Source: an uncultured Planctomyces sp. | GTDB taxonomy: Bacteria > Planctomycetota > Planctomycetia > Planctomycetales > Planctomycetaceae | DNA: 43,974 nucleotides | Assembly: GCA_937904325.1 (NCBI GenBank) | Contig: CALGTK010000469.1 | Location: forward strand, 1-43,974 | Reading direction: 5' to 3' | In this document: positions 34,352 to 42,476 of the stretch, one piece after another | How positions within the stretch are numbered: the first letter of the stretch is position 1 | Layout of the letters: every line of letters begins with the position of its first letter | Position numbers and translations under genes: made by a program | The notes under the pieces: model-generated | Databases searched by the model: none | The model's input: the letters and a program-made list of their open reading frames with translations, nothing else | Told to the model about the DNA's origin: nothing

Positions 34352-35674
34352 ATGCTCGACCGTGAACCGTTAATTATTGTTGGATCGAGCGTCCGAGCCG
34401 CCGCTCAATCGGCACATCAAGCGGGTTTCGCCCCATGGTGCATCGACCAGTTTGCCGACCGAGATCTCGTGGAAGTCTCAAAGGAAGCGACGACGGTCGC
34501 CGACTGGCCCAACGGCATCGGGTCGGCATTCGAAACGACACCAGACGCCGCATGGCTCTACACCGGCGCCTTGGAGAACAGCCCGGCATTGATCGATCGT
34601 CTTGCCGAAATGCGTACGTTACTCGGTTGCGACAGCGAAACACTTATTCGCCTGAGAAATCCAGCCTGGCTCGCCCAAACACTCTCGAAAGCGTCGCTTC
34701 CGAACCTGCCAATATTCATGCCTAATTCATCTGACCAGTCGACGCTTCCTGTTTCCTCATCCGAAAACGGTCACCAGAATTTTGAGTGGATGGCGAAGCC
34801 GCTTGTAAGTGCCGGGGGGCTCGACGTTCGCGACTTTGACGGAACCGTGGCGAAATGGGACGATCGCGAAGGGAACTTTCTTCAGAAAAGGGTGTCAGGA
34901 CGAGTTGTCTCTGGCCTCTATTTCGGTTCCGGGTCGTCTGCTCGACTGCTTGGAATGAGCGAACAACTGTGCCGCGGCAGCGAAGCAGGCGAATTCTCAT
35001 ACGTTTACTCCGGTTCGCTGGGTCCACTTTCGGCTGACGATATGCCAGCCACCACCTTCCAACAGGCTCAGAAAGTTGGCTCGGCAATTATCAAAGCGAT
35101 CAACTCTGACGACCTTTCTATACGCGGCCTTTTTGGGATCGACTTTGTCCTCGACAACAAAACCGACGATCTTTGGACACTCGAAGTTAATCCTCGTTAC
35201 ACAGCATCCGCAGAACTCTACGAGCGCGAGTTCGGCTGGCCATTAGTTGCGTGGCACGTTGACGCGTGTAGACAAAACGGTATCCCGACGCGTGAGCAAA
35301 GGGGTGGTCCCTCGCTCACGCTTCGGGATACCAGCAGTCACGCAGTCGCAACCAAACCATCACACAAACACGGCAAGCTGATCGTTTATGCCAGGCAGAA
35401 TTTCACGGCACCAGACATCGTTCATCTTGTTGAGCAGTTTAAGTCCCCCAGCGTGCTTTCTGACGCACCATCGAGCATCAAAATGCGTCAAGACGCACCC
35501 GGCGACAACTCCAGAATCACCGTCGCCGATATTCCGAGAATCGGCATGGCAATTGGAAAGGACGAGCCGGTCTGCACTCTACTGACTAAGCAACAAAGCA
35601 GCACCAACTGCCACTCGCAACTGACTACCGCCGCTGATGCCCTGCTGACTTTGATCGATCGAACTTCCTGGTAA
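34352..35674 (+). CDS. ATP-grasp protein, Orf17-like of H4MPT clusters
   Basis: A 440-residue protein of the ATP-grasp superfamily. The N-terminal pre-grasp part is EPLIIVGSSVRAAAQSAHQAG. The ATP-binding part includes FEWMAKPLVSAGG and LQKRVSGRVVSG. The Mg-binding part has LFGIDFVLDNKTDDLWTLEVNPRYTAS. The C-terminal segment ITVADIPRIGMAIGKDEPVCTLL matches, from memory, the ATP-grasp protein (Orf17) that accompanies Fae and the H4MPT enzymes in methylotrophs and planctomycetes. There it is thought to join an amino acid or similar group to the cofactor. It is divergent from fae with 271 bases between. The exact reaction is inferred. Confidence 0.82.
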   Translation: MLDREPLIIVGSSVRAAAQSAHQAGFAPWCIDQFADRDLVEVSKEATTVADWPNGIGSAFETTPDAAWLYTGALENSPALIDRLAEMRTLLGCDSETLIRLRNPAWLAQTLSKASLPNLPIFMPNSSDQSTLPVSSSENGHQNFEWMAKPLVSAGGLDVRDFDGTVAKWDDREGNFLQKRVSGRVVSGLYFGSGSSARLLGMSEQLCRGSEAGEFSYVYSGSLGPLSADDMPATTFQQAQKVGSAIIKAINSDDLSIRGLFGIDFVLDNKTDDLWTLEVNPRYTASAELYEREFGWPLVAWHVDACRQNGIPTREQRGGPSLTLRDTSSHAVATKPSHKHGKLIVYARQNFTAPDIVHLVEQFKSPSVLSDAPSSIKMRQDAPGDNSRITVADIPRIGMAIGKDEPVCTLLTKQQSSTNCHSQLTTAADALLTLIDRTSW

Positions 35675-35747
35675 TTCAGCCTGTTAACGGCTAACGCCGA
35701 TAATCAGTCCAACCATCCGTATTGATCCTTACCGATCTGCGGCTCAG

Positions 35748-36092
35748 CTATTTAACAACTTCGCCCAGCGCCTCTTCGTTGAAGCCTACGATCAATTTTC
35801 TGCCGACTCGCAGAACGGGAGCTCGCAGCGTTCCCGAGCGGCCAAGAATCATCCCCGCGACTTCGTCCTCGTCGTAGTCATTTTCCAGATTGAAATGGAC
35901 GAGCTTCTTTCCTTTCCCTACATAAAGTTCCTTCATCCCGTCCAGCAGATTGAGCGCGTCATCGCGTTCGTAACTGACTTTGCGAGCGTTGATTTCCTCG
36001 ACAGTGTCGATGTTGTTTTCCGCAAGAAACTCCTGCGTTTTTTTGCAGGACGTTCAGCCGGGTCGGTGATAGCTCCAGTCAATCTTCAGCAT
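35748..36092 (-). CDS. Selenoprotein, Spx/ArsC-like thioredoxin fold with U-T-S-C active site
   Basis: The frame runs from ATG 36092 to TAG 35748 through an in-frame TGA at 36054-36056, giving 114 residues with selenocysteine at 13. AAGGAG (36100-36105) lies seven bases before the ATG. Around the TGA the protein reads RPG-U-TSCKKTQEFLAENNI. This matches the C-T-S-C-R-K plus LEEN(D/E)I start of the Spx/ArsC family, so U replaces the first, catalytic Cys (U13, C16). The C-terminal half has LRAPVLRVGRKLIVGFNEE, a hallmark of the same family. Without recoding, only a 62-residue ORF from Met 53 would be called. A bacterial SECIS-type hairpin lies 3' of the UGA. Likely a cytoplasmic thiol/selenol oxidoreductase; an arsenate-reductase role is possible but unproven. 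It is downstream of xseA on the same strand. Confidence 0.88.
36021..36037 (-). promoter_or_regulatory. Putative bacterial SECIS element
   Basis: On the mRNA CGCAGGA (36037-36031) pairs with TCTTGCG (36027-36021), one pair being G-U, around a three-base loop GUU (36030-36028). The loop G is 24 bases past the UGA. Bacterial SECIS elements have a small loop with a G in its first two positions about 16-37 bases downstream, so this fits. An alternative stem, TCCTGC with GCAGGA around an A-rich loop, sits too close to the UGA. Confidence 0.78.
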
Positions 36093-36099
36093 TTTCTTT

Positions 36100-36105
36100 C
36101 TCCTT
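36100..36105 (-). promoter_or_regulatory. Ribosome-binding site of the selenoprotein gene
   Basis: AAGGAG on the minus strand, seven bases before ATG 36092. It shows that translation starts upstream of the UGA and not at the internal ATG at 35936, which lacks such a site. The frame is open further up to 36251 but without a start signal. Confidence 0.85.
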
Positions 36106-36265
36106 GACAATCCCTCGATAACATTTATCGCAGTCATTTCTGTCGACCGCGACTTAACAAGAATCCTGATTCTGATTGGAAAATCTGGGTTCGTCTTTAT
36201 GCACCAGCCAACAATCATTCCGTCGTACGTGAAGCCGCACTCTGTCGGCAAGGTTGAATCGTGAA

Positions 36266-37591
36266 TCAGTCACATTCTGGCAGAACGTTCTCCACACGAC
36301 TGACAATCCGTCCTTGCTCAAGATAAGTCAGCAGCAAATCGCCAGTTTCAACGTCATCCGCTTTCTGGATCAATGGGCCACGTTTAACGCTCGATGAATC
36401 ATCGCCAATTCCACTGTCAGCCGAGCAACCATACGTGACCGAATAACCGCGTGCGAGGACTCCTAACGGACTCAGAGAATTAAGCGTTGCCGATAGTTGC
36501 GCAACGCCCTGCTTTGATCTCTCTACTCGACGACGAACGACGGCGTTTAATCGATCGCTCAAATCGTCGACACCTTCGACCAGTTGCCGAACTCGTTGAA
36601 GCGGATTTGTGAAAACTCTGCGCGACGCCAGCGACTCCAACTGCAAGCGTGCACTGACCGCTCGTTGAGTCAGTGATTTCTGTAATCGCTCGCGGAGTTC
36701 GTCCAACCCGGCCGCAAGTTCTGCTCGATGTGGCACGACCAGTTCGCCGGCTTCGCTGGGTGTCAATGCCCGTCGATCAGCAACGAGGTCCGCGATCGTG
36801 ACGTCGATTTCGTGCCCAACGGCACTGATCACTGGTACCTTACAGCTTGCAATGGCTCGGGCGACCATCTCTTCGTTAAATGCCCAAAGGTCTTCCAGAC
36901 TACCACCGCCACGTCCAGTAATCACAACGTCAACGCCAGGAATTAGATGTACGGCGTCGAGTGCATGCGCAATCTCGGGCGCCGCGTTCGGTCCCTGGAC
37001 AGCGACCGGCACAACCACGATGTCAGCACTCGGCCAGCGGCGTGTGATGACCTGAATCATGTCTTTGACGGCGGCGCTGGTCGGGCTGGTCACTAAAGCA
37101 ATGCGATTGGGAATCCGCGGAATCGGCCGTTTGCGATCCGGATCGAACAGCCCGGCCGCTTGCAGTTTTTCTTTGAGCTGTCGCAGAGCCAGTTCAAGCG
37201 CCCCCATGCCCTGTGGAAACGCCTTTTGAATGATCAGCTGATAACTGCCTCGAGCGGCGTAAACTTCCACTCTGCCGACAGCGACAATTTCCATTCCGTC
37301 GCGAAGCTCAAACCCAAGTCGAGCGGCCGTCGTTCGCCAGACCACAGCCGACATCTGAGCTTCGTCGTCTTTCAGCGTGAAGTAAACGTGCCCCGACCTC
37401 GCCGGGCGACAGTTCGACACTTCTCCGCCGACCCACTGAGTCCTCAGGTTTCCTTCAATCAGTTTCTTGACGTCGTGCGTGAGTTCAGAAACCGACTTCA
37501 CATTCTGAGTCGTACCCATCGGAGCTGTATCACCGGAAGCAGCACCGGCGTTGCCAGCATATTCATCGGCACGGGGATCACCGTTTGACAT
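36266..37591 (-). CDS. xseA: Exodeoxyribonuclease VII large subunit
   Basis: A 441-residue cytoplasmic nuclease subunit. The N-terminal OB fold is seen as WVGGEVSNCRPARSGHVYFTLKD. The catalytic domain has RIALVTSPTSAAVKDMIQ, DVVITGRGGGSLEDLWAFN, and VISAVGHEIDVTIADLVAD with the conserved RALTPSEAGE. A long coiled coil (about 290-385) and the C-terminal SPLGVLARGYSV complete it. It degrades single-stranded DNA together with XseB. No xseB gene follows in this window, although it usually does in other bacteria. It starts six bases after the stop of the TIM-barrel gene and is followed by the selenoprotein gene after 173 bases. Confidence 0.96.
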   Translation of the reverse strand: MSNGDPRADEYAGNAGAASGDTAPMGTTQNVKSVSELTHDVKKLIEGNLRTQWVGGEVSNCRPARSGHVYFTLKDDEAQMSAVVWRTTAARLGFELRDGMEIVAVGRVEVYAARGSYQLIIQKAFPQGMGALELALRQLKEKLQAAGLFDPDRKRPIPRIPNRIALVTSPTSAAVKDMIQVITRRWPSADIVVVPVAVQGPNAAPEIAHALDAVHLIPGVDVVITGRGGGSLEDLWAFNEEMVARAIASCKVPVISAVGHEIDVTIADLVADRRALTPSEAGELVVPHRAELAAGLDELRERLQKSLTQRAVSARLQLESLASRRVFTNPLQRVRQLVEGVDDLSDRLNAVVRRRVERSKQGVAQLSATLNSLSPLGVLARGYSVTYGCSADSGIGDDSSSVKRGPLIQKADDVETGDLLLTYLEQGRIVSRVENVLPECD

Positions 37592-37597
37592 GTCAGG

Positions 37598-38389
37598 TTA
37601 CTCTCCAGAGGCAACAGTGCGGATGAATCGGATGGCTCGAGCCATATCGCTGACCTTTTCCTCACCAGACGATCGAGCCGCGACCAGCCAGCCACGGAAC
37701 GAACCTTCTTCGAGCAATGACAGCAGTTCGTCCCACACGACTTCGCCTCGACCGAGCGGCACTTCGACTCCCTGTCCGTCAACATCCCGCAACCCGTCGC
37801 GAATCTGCACGGACAGGACACGGTCATAGAACGCGCGATAAGTTTCGACCGGATCGCAATCACTCATGATCAGTCCTGCCGGGTCGAGGTTCAGCCCGAT
37901 CGGTCCATCGGTCACATGCTCAAACAGACGCCGCAACCCGTCGACCGAATCGTTCGTCGGAGTGATCGCAAACGTCGCTCCAACCTTGTTCGAATATCGG
38001 GCGATGTCGTTCATCACTTCGCACAACAGATGAAAAGTCGGCAGTTCGGGGTCATCTGGAATCCGGCCAACTCGGCCGACAACCACGGTCACGCCCATCG
38101 AATAGGCAAATTCCAGTGCTCCTTTCAGGCCGGCAACTCGAGCATCAAGCTGCGCCTTATCATGAAAGGCTCTCCGAGTCGGATACTCGAACGACGCCAG
38201 TTCCAGCCGTTGCTCACCAAGTTGCCGTTTCAAATGGCGGCGGCCCGTCTCGGAAAGTTCGGACAGTTTCAGCTCGTTGCGAACGTCAAACTGAACGCCA
38301 GTCGCTCCAATGGCGGCGGCAGTATCGATCGATTGCCGAATCGGCTGGCCAAAATAACGAGTGGCGGCGGCAAATCTAAGTGCAGGCAT
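37598..38389 (-). CDS. Sugar-phosphate isomerase/epimerase-like TIM barrel
   Basis: A 263-residue protein of the xylose-isomerase-like TIM-barrel superfamily (AP endonuclease 2 family). The order of strands can be followed: FAAATRYFGQP at the start, ATGVQFDVR, LASFEYPTRR, VTVVVGRVGRIPDD, ATFAITP, IGLNLDPAGLIMS, VLSVQIRDG and VEVPLGRGEVVWDELLSLL. Several of the usual metal ligands (Glu, Asp-His, His, Glu) are not clear, for example Ala-Ile-Thr-Pro where an E is often found. It may therefore act on a different substrate or not be catalytic. It is the first gene of an operon with xseA, six bases apart. Confidence 0.82.
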   Translation of the reverse strand: MPALRFAAATRYFGQPIRQSIDTAAAIGATGVQFDVRNELKLSELSETGRRHLKRQLGEQRLELASFEYPTRRAFHDKAQLDARVAGLKGALEFAYSMGVTVVVGRVGRIPDDPELPTFHLLCEVMNDIARYSNKVGATFAITPTNDSVDGLRRLFEHVTDGPIGLNLDPAGLIMSDCDPVETYRAFYDRVLSVQIRDGLRDVDGQGVEVPLGRGEVVWDELLSLLEEGSFRGWLVAARSSGEEKVSDMARAIRFIRTVASGE

Positions 38390-38633
38390 TTTGGGCGGAT
38401 TATCCTTCGAAACGTGTGTCAGCGACTACTAACGCGTTGTTTATCGCTCTCGCAGAATGATTCAAGCCAGTTTCCCGCAAGGAACACTTCAGAACGCCCA
38501 GCCCCGGCACGGCAGCTCGACTTTTCCCCCTGGCAACAAGCTGGTAATTTGTAACAGTCTCGCCAGTCCACTCTGCCAGAATATTCAGAAACAACATTCC
38601 GAATTCCTTGTCATATCGGCTGAGAAACTCTCC

Positions 38634-38999
38634 ATGTTAGACTTCAGCGACAGCTTCGAACTTAAATGGCACGGCAACACGGTCCTGATCACCCCGGCCA
38701 GCGACATCGAAGATCTCAAATGGGATCTCGTCGAGCAGGCCGCCGAAATCGTCATGAGCCCCATCCGTGAACAGGAAGTTCCAATGGTCATTTTCGACCT
38801 GAGCGAGGTCAGTTACTTCGGCTCAGTCTTCCTGGCGTTGCTGCTGCGCTGCCACAAACTTGTCAAGAGTCGGGGCGGCGAACTCGTACTATGCGGAGCC
38901 AGCGCCCTGGCCGTCGAACTTCTGAGAATCACGGCACTTGACACACTGTGGGCCATTTATGACTCACGGGAAGAAGCACTCGAAGCCGTCGGAGCGTAG
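38634..38999 (+). CDS. STAS-domain protein (anti-sigma-factor antagonist type)
   Basis: A 121-residue single STAS domain, taken from ATG 38634; the frame is open to 38457 but that extra part is Pro/Gln-rich and unlike the family. The core is [25 protein letters not shown], where the usual phosphorylation-site motif D-S is G-S: the serine is kept. The later strand is [21 protein letters not shown] proteins of this type bind anti-sigma kinases of the SpoIIAB/RsbW type and are switched by serine phosphorylation. No kinase or phosphatase is next to it. It is transcribed divergently from the TIM-barrel gene. Confidence 0.88.
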   Translation: MLDFSDSFELKWHGNTVLITPASDIEDLKWDLVEQAAEIVMSPIREQEVPMVIFDLSEVSYFGSVFLALLLRCHKLVKSRGGELVLCGASALAVELLRITALDTLWAIYDSREEALEAVGA

Positions 39000-39171
39000 G
39001 CCGAACCAGTGTAAAGATTCTGAAGTCGGACAACGTCAGGAATGACGAACAACGCCACATCTCCACTGGTTTCCTGATTTCTCTGCCAATCAACAAATTC
39101 AGCGATTAGCGAAGATCGGCGTTTGTAAGCGTTCCCGAATTTCTGACAACAAAAAATGAGTGAGATACTTC

Positions 39172-40260
39172 ATGGACGAGCCAAACAAACAAACTGACTC
39201 AGATGAGCAGCCTTCACCTGCTGATAATAAACCTCGCAAAGGTCCAGTCACAAGAGATCGACTTCTTGACGATATGCGTCGCACGATCGACAAACTTGAG
39301 GACGACAAGGCCGCCAAGGGCGACCTCAAGATTCTTAGTCGGACGTTGCGCGAGCTTCGGTACTCGTTCCGGGTTTTCTCGAAGTATCGCAAACACCGAA
39401 AAGTGACAGTCTTCGGCTCCGCCAGAACAAAGCCCGAAGAAGGCGCCTACCAGCACTCCGTCAGTTTCGGAAAGATCATGGCTGAATCCGGCTGGTACGT
39501 GCTGACCGGAGCCGGCGGCGGGATCATGGAAGGTGCTCACGTCGGAGCTGGCCGTGAAATGTCGATGGGGGTCAACATTATCCTCCCGTTCGAACAAAGT
39601 GCGAACCACATCATCGAAGGCGACCGTAAGCTCGTTAACCTGAAATACTTCTTCACCCGAAAGCTGCTCTTCGTCAAAGAAGTCCACGCCATCGCTTTGT
39701 TTGCCGGCGGTTTCGGAACTCAGGACGAAGGCTTCGAAGCGTTGACACTCATCCAGACCGGCAAGCGAGACATGATGCCAATTGTGTGCATTGACGAACC
39801 AGGTGGCACTTACTGGAAAGAGTGGAAACAGTTCATCGAGCGTCAGCTACTGGACAACGGCCTGATCTCACCGGCTGACTTGTCACTGTTTCTGGTGACC
39901 GAGGACCTCGGAGAAGCGTACGACGAGATCATGAACTTCTACACGGTCTACGACAGCATGCGTTACATCCGCGACCGTCTGGTTCTGCGCATCCGAGTTG
40001 AACCGACTGACGAATATGTCGAGCAACTTAACGATGAGTTCTCGGACCTGCTGAGCGAAGGTAAGATCGAAAAATCAGCCGCCCACCTGTTCGAACAAGA
40101 CGAGCGTCACATCCGACATCTGCCTCGCCTTAAAATGAGCTTCAACCGCCGAAGCATCGGTCGCCTGCGGCAGCTCATCAATAAGCTGAACAAGGATCTG
40201 GATCCGGGAGACGACTTCGCCGACGTGCCTGCTCACCCGAACCAGACCATTGGCCGGTAG
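39172..40260 (+). CDS. LOG-family (TIGR00730-type) Rossmann-fold protein
   Basis: A 362-residue protein from ATG 39172; a GTG at 39160 would add four residues. After a charged N-terminal extension of about 75 residues the Rossmann domain begins [11 protein letters not shown]. It carries [28 protein letters not shown], and [15 protein letters not shown], the nucleotide-binding and catalytic motifs of the LOG/lysine-decarboxylase-like family. The usual PGGxGTxxE is AGGFGTQDE here. Members release cytokinin bases or cleave purine ribotides (PpnN type). A C-terminal region of about 90 residues with basic helices follows. The long form with N- and C-terminal extensions is common in bacteria. Monocistronic. 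Confidence 0.92.
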   Translation: MDEPNKQTDSDEQPSPADNKPRKGPVTRDRLLDDMRRTIDKLEDDKAAKGDLKILSRTLRELRYSFRVFSKYRKHRKVTVFGSARTKPEEGAYQHSVSFGKIMAESGWYVLTGAGGGIMEGAHVGAGREMSMGVNIILPFEQSANHIIEGDRKLVNLKYFFTRKLLFVKEVHAIALFAGGFGTQDEGFEALTLIQTGKRDMMPIVCIDEPGGTYWKEWKQFIERQLLDNGLISPADLSLFLVTEDLGEAYDEIMNFYTVYDSMRYIRDRLVLRIRVEPTDEYVEQLNDEFSDLLSEGKIEKSAAHLFEQDERHIRHLPRLKMSFNRRSIGRLRQLINKLNKDLDPGDDFADVPAHPNQTIGR

Positions 40261-40414
40261 GTAGATCCTGGTGCAGTCAGAAAGCTGGCCAGGAAAATGC
40301 CCGTTTTCGAATGACCAATGTCCACAGGAGAAGTCTTGCAAGTCTGACACTTCTCACCTGAACATTGAACAGCCAAAGCCACAGCGCTACCCGCAGGCAA
40401 CCCGAAATCATTAA

Positions 40415-41269
40415 ATGAAAACCGTCCAGACAATCGACGATCTCCGATCGCTGGTCCGATCCGCTCGCGCCGCTGAAAAAACCATCGGCTGCGTTCCGAC
40501 GATGGGAGCGTTGCATGACGGGCACATTTCGCTCGTCGAAGCCGCACGAAAGGAAACCGACTTCGTCGTCGTCACGATCTTCGTTAACCCGACGCAGTTC
40601 GCTCCAAACGAAGACCTGTCAAAGTACCCAAGGCCGCTCGAAAACGATCTCCGCAGGTGCGAAGACGCTGGAGTCGATCTGGTCTTCAATCCCGATGCCG
40701 GGACCGTCTACCCGGCAAACGACGCGGTGTTTGTGGAAGTTCCTGCGTGCTCAACAACCCTGGAAGGTGCGCATCGCACGAGCCATTTCCGAGGCGTCGC
40801 GACGATCGTGCTGAAGCTGTTCAACATGGTCCTGCCGGACATCGCTTTCTTCGGGCAGAAGGACTACCAGCAGCAACTGCTGATTCGACACATGGTCGAT
40901 GATCTGAACGTTCCGGTCGAAATCCGCACATGCCAGACCGTCCGGGAACCCGACGGCCTCGCGATGAGCAGCCGAAATACATACCTCAGCGACGCCGAAC
41001 GCCAATCTGCCCTCGCTTTGCCGCAGTCGTTGAAAATCGCCCATGACGCGTGCACAGCCGGCGGCAAATCACCATCCGACGCCCGACAGGCAATGCTCGA
41101 CCACCTTGTGCAATTCCCGGACGTAAAACTGGACTACGCCGTGATCGCCGACGCGAATACCCTTTCCAAAGTCGATGATGCCGTCCCGCAAATGGTCGCT
41201 CTGATAGCAGCCAAAGTCGGATCAACGCGGCTGATCGACAACATGCTGATCTCGCAATCCGAACCCTGA
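40415..41269 (+). CDS. panC: Pantothenate synthetase
   Basis: A 284-residue enzyme that condenses pantoate and beta-alanine with ATP in coenzyme A biosynthesis. The nucleotidyl-transferase HxGH motif is HDGH (34-37) in PTMGALHDGHISLV. FVNPTQFAPNEDLSKYPR binds pantoate. VLKLFNMVLPDIAFFGQKDYQQ and the KMSKS-like region GLAMSSRNTYLSDAER are canonical. Length is normal. It is followed within 92 bases by lgt, on the same strand, and probably shares its transcript. Confidence 0.97.
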   Translation: MKTVQTIDDLRSLVRSARAAEKTIGCVPTMGALHDGHISLVEAARKETDFVVVTIFVNPTQFAPNEDLSKYPRPLENDLRRCEDAGVDLVFNPDAGTVYPANDAVFVEVPACSTTLEGAHRTSHFRGVATIVLKLFNMVLPDIAFFGQKDYQQQLLIRHMVDDLNVPVEIRTCQTVREPDGLAMSSRNTYLSDAERQSALALPQSLKIAHDACTAGGKSPSDARQAMLDHLVQFPDVKLDYAVIADANTLSKVDDAVPQMVALIAAKVGSTRLIDNMLISQSEP

Positions 41270-41280
41270 ACCTGACGTGG

Positions 41281-41340
41281 AGCGCGTCCCGACGCACCCT
41301 GCGAAATCCGTATTCATCTGTGCCTCTCCGTGGCCCATTA
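41281..41340. repeat. Possible dispersed-repeat remnant between panC and lgt
   Basis: AAATCCGTATTCATCTGTGC and following CTCTCCGTGGCC resemble, from memory, a repeat of the form TTCATCTGTGtccATCTGTGG seen in many environmental genomes. Only one half of an arm is present here and no partner arm is visible. Confidence 0.25.
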
Positions 41341-41350
41341 GCTCATCGCT

Positions 41351-41354
41351 GGAG
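41351..41354 (+). promoter_or_regulatory. Ribosome-binding site that fixes the lgt start
   Basis: GGAG six bases before GTG 41361. It favours this start over the GTG at 41277, which would put a stretch of non-family sequence in front. Confidence 0.7.
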
Positions 41355-41360
41355 ACCAAC

Positions 41361-42449
41361 GTGCGACAAGTTCTTCTACGCATCCCAATTCGGGGCGACT
41401 GGTCACTTGGACCGCTCGGTGACGTTCCCGGTTTCGGGTTCGGCATAGTACTGCTGGCGTGGTGCCTCTTCGGAGCATTCTCGCTGCGGCGTCTGCTCAA
41501 ATCCGAAGGCGGCTTCACCAGCGAATTGAAAGTCGCCGCCGGATACTGGACGGCGTTTGCGGTCGGCATTGTGCTCATTCCGTCGATCGTCCCGCCTCAA
41601 ATCACTCATCTGCCGGTCTTTGGCTACGGAGCCATGCTCGTTGCTGGCGTCCTCGCCTGCGGATGGACCGCCGCCAGGCGAGCACCACTTGCCAGCGCCG
41701 ATCCGACCTTTGCACGGGAAATAGCCGTGTGGATCGTGCTGTCCGGCGTTGTCGGGGCGAGGCTCTTTCACCTCGTTCAATATCGAGAACGCGTCTTCGC
41801 AGGCTGCGAATCAGTTGCGGACTACGTTAAAGCATCGGTCAATCTACCGGACGGCGGCCTGGTCCTGTACGGCGGAATCATCCTCGCAACCATCACGTAC
41901 TTCGTCATGTGCCGCATGAACAAAGTCGACCCGCTGAAATTCGGCGACGCGATGATTCCGGCTGTCTTTGTCGGAATCGCGTTCGGTCGGCTCGGCTGCT
42001 TCCTCAACGGCTGCTGCTACGGAAACGCGTGTTCGCTTCCCTGGGCCGTTCAGTTTCCGAAAGACAGCGTGCCCTGGAACGCTCTTGTGCAGCGAGGATT
42101 CCTCATGCCGGACGCCCTTCAGACAATGTCACTGCACCCGACGCAAATCTACAGCTCGATTAACGGCGTGGTGCTGGCCGCGATCATGATCGCCTATTAT
42201 CGGTACCGGAAAGGCGACGGTTCGGTGATCGCACTGGCGATGATGCTCTACCCGATTTCCCGCATCAGCCTGGAAATCCTGCGGAACGACGAACTCGGCC
42301 AGCTCGGCACTGGCCTGACGATATCTCAGTTGGTTAGTCTGGGAGTGCTCTTAGCGGGGATGCTTCTGTCATGGTGGAGTTGGACTCGCCCGTCGTCGCA
42401 ATTATCATCAACGACGTCTCCTGGTGGTCAGGTTTCGCCAACCGTTTGA
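41361..42449 (+). CDS. lgt: Prolipoprotein diacylglyceryl transferase, Cys-variant
   Basis: A 362-residue inner-membrane enzyme that transfers diacylglycerol from phosphatidylglycerol to the lipobox cysteine. Several transmembrane helices are seen. The catalytic region reads GGLVLYGGI, where the family has GGLxxHGG, and GRLGCFLNGCCYG, where the family consensus is GRxGNFxNxExxG. The arginine and the final glycine are kept, while the Asn and Glu positions are both Cys. HPTQIYSSINGV is the conserved HPxQLYE-like motif. The start is GTG 41361, with the ribosome-binding site at 41351. The lipoproteins at 5990-6808 and 29165-29989 are likely substrates. Downstream of panC. Confidence 0.9.
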   Translation: MRQVLLRIPIRGDWSLGPLGDVPGFGFGIVLLAWCLFGAFSLRRLLKSEGGFTSELKVAAGYWTAFAVGIVLIPSIVPPQITHLPVFGYGAMLVAGVLACGWTAARRAPLASADPTFAREIAVWIVLSGVVGARLFHLVQYRERVFAGCESVADYVKASVNLPDGGLVLYGGIILATITYFVMCRMNKVDPLKFGDAMIPAVFVGIAFGRLGCFLNGCCYGNACSLPWAVQFPKDSVPWNALVQRGFLMPDALQTMSLHPTQIYSSINGVVLAAIMIAYYRYRKGDGSVIALAMMLYPISRISLEILRNDELGQLGTGLTISQLVSLGVLLAGMLLSWWSWTRPSSQLSSTTSPGGQVSPTV

Positions 42450-42476
42450 TTCATCGTTCAGAGTAGCCCGCATCCG

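Noticed and set aside
35748-35936. Independent 62-residue gene starting at ATG 35936
   Set aside because: It has no ribosome-binding site, and the frame continues upstream through the UGA with family-like sequence to an ATG with AAGGAG. It is the C-terminal half of the selenoprotein.
35748-36092. Pseudogene with a nonsense mutation as explanation for the TGA
   Set aside because: The TGA replaces precisely the catalytic Cys of the C-T-S-C motif, there is no other lesion, and a SECIS-type hairpin follows at the expected distance. Chance decay would seldom meet all three.
36054-36251. 65-codon ORF ending at the UGA
   Set aside because: Its first 53 codons are not family-like and have no start signal; only the last 12 codons belong to the selenoprotein.
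38457-38633. N-terminal extension of the STAS protein
   Set aside because: It is rich in Pro, Gln and Ser, has no family similarity, and a later ATG fits a standard STAS length.
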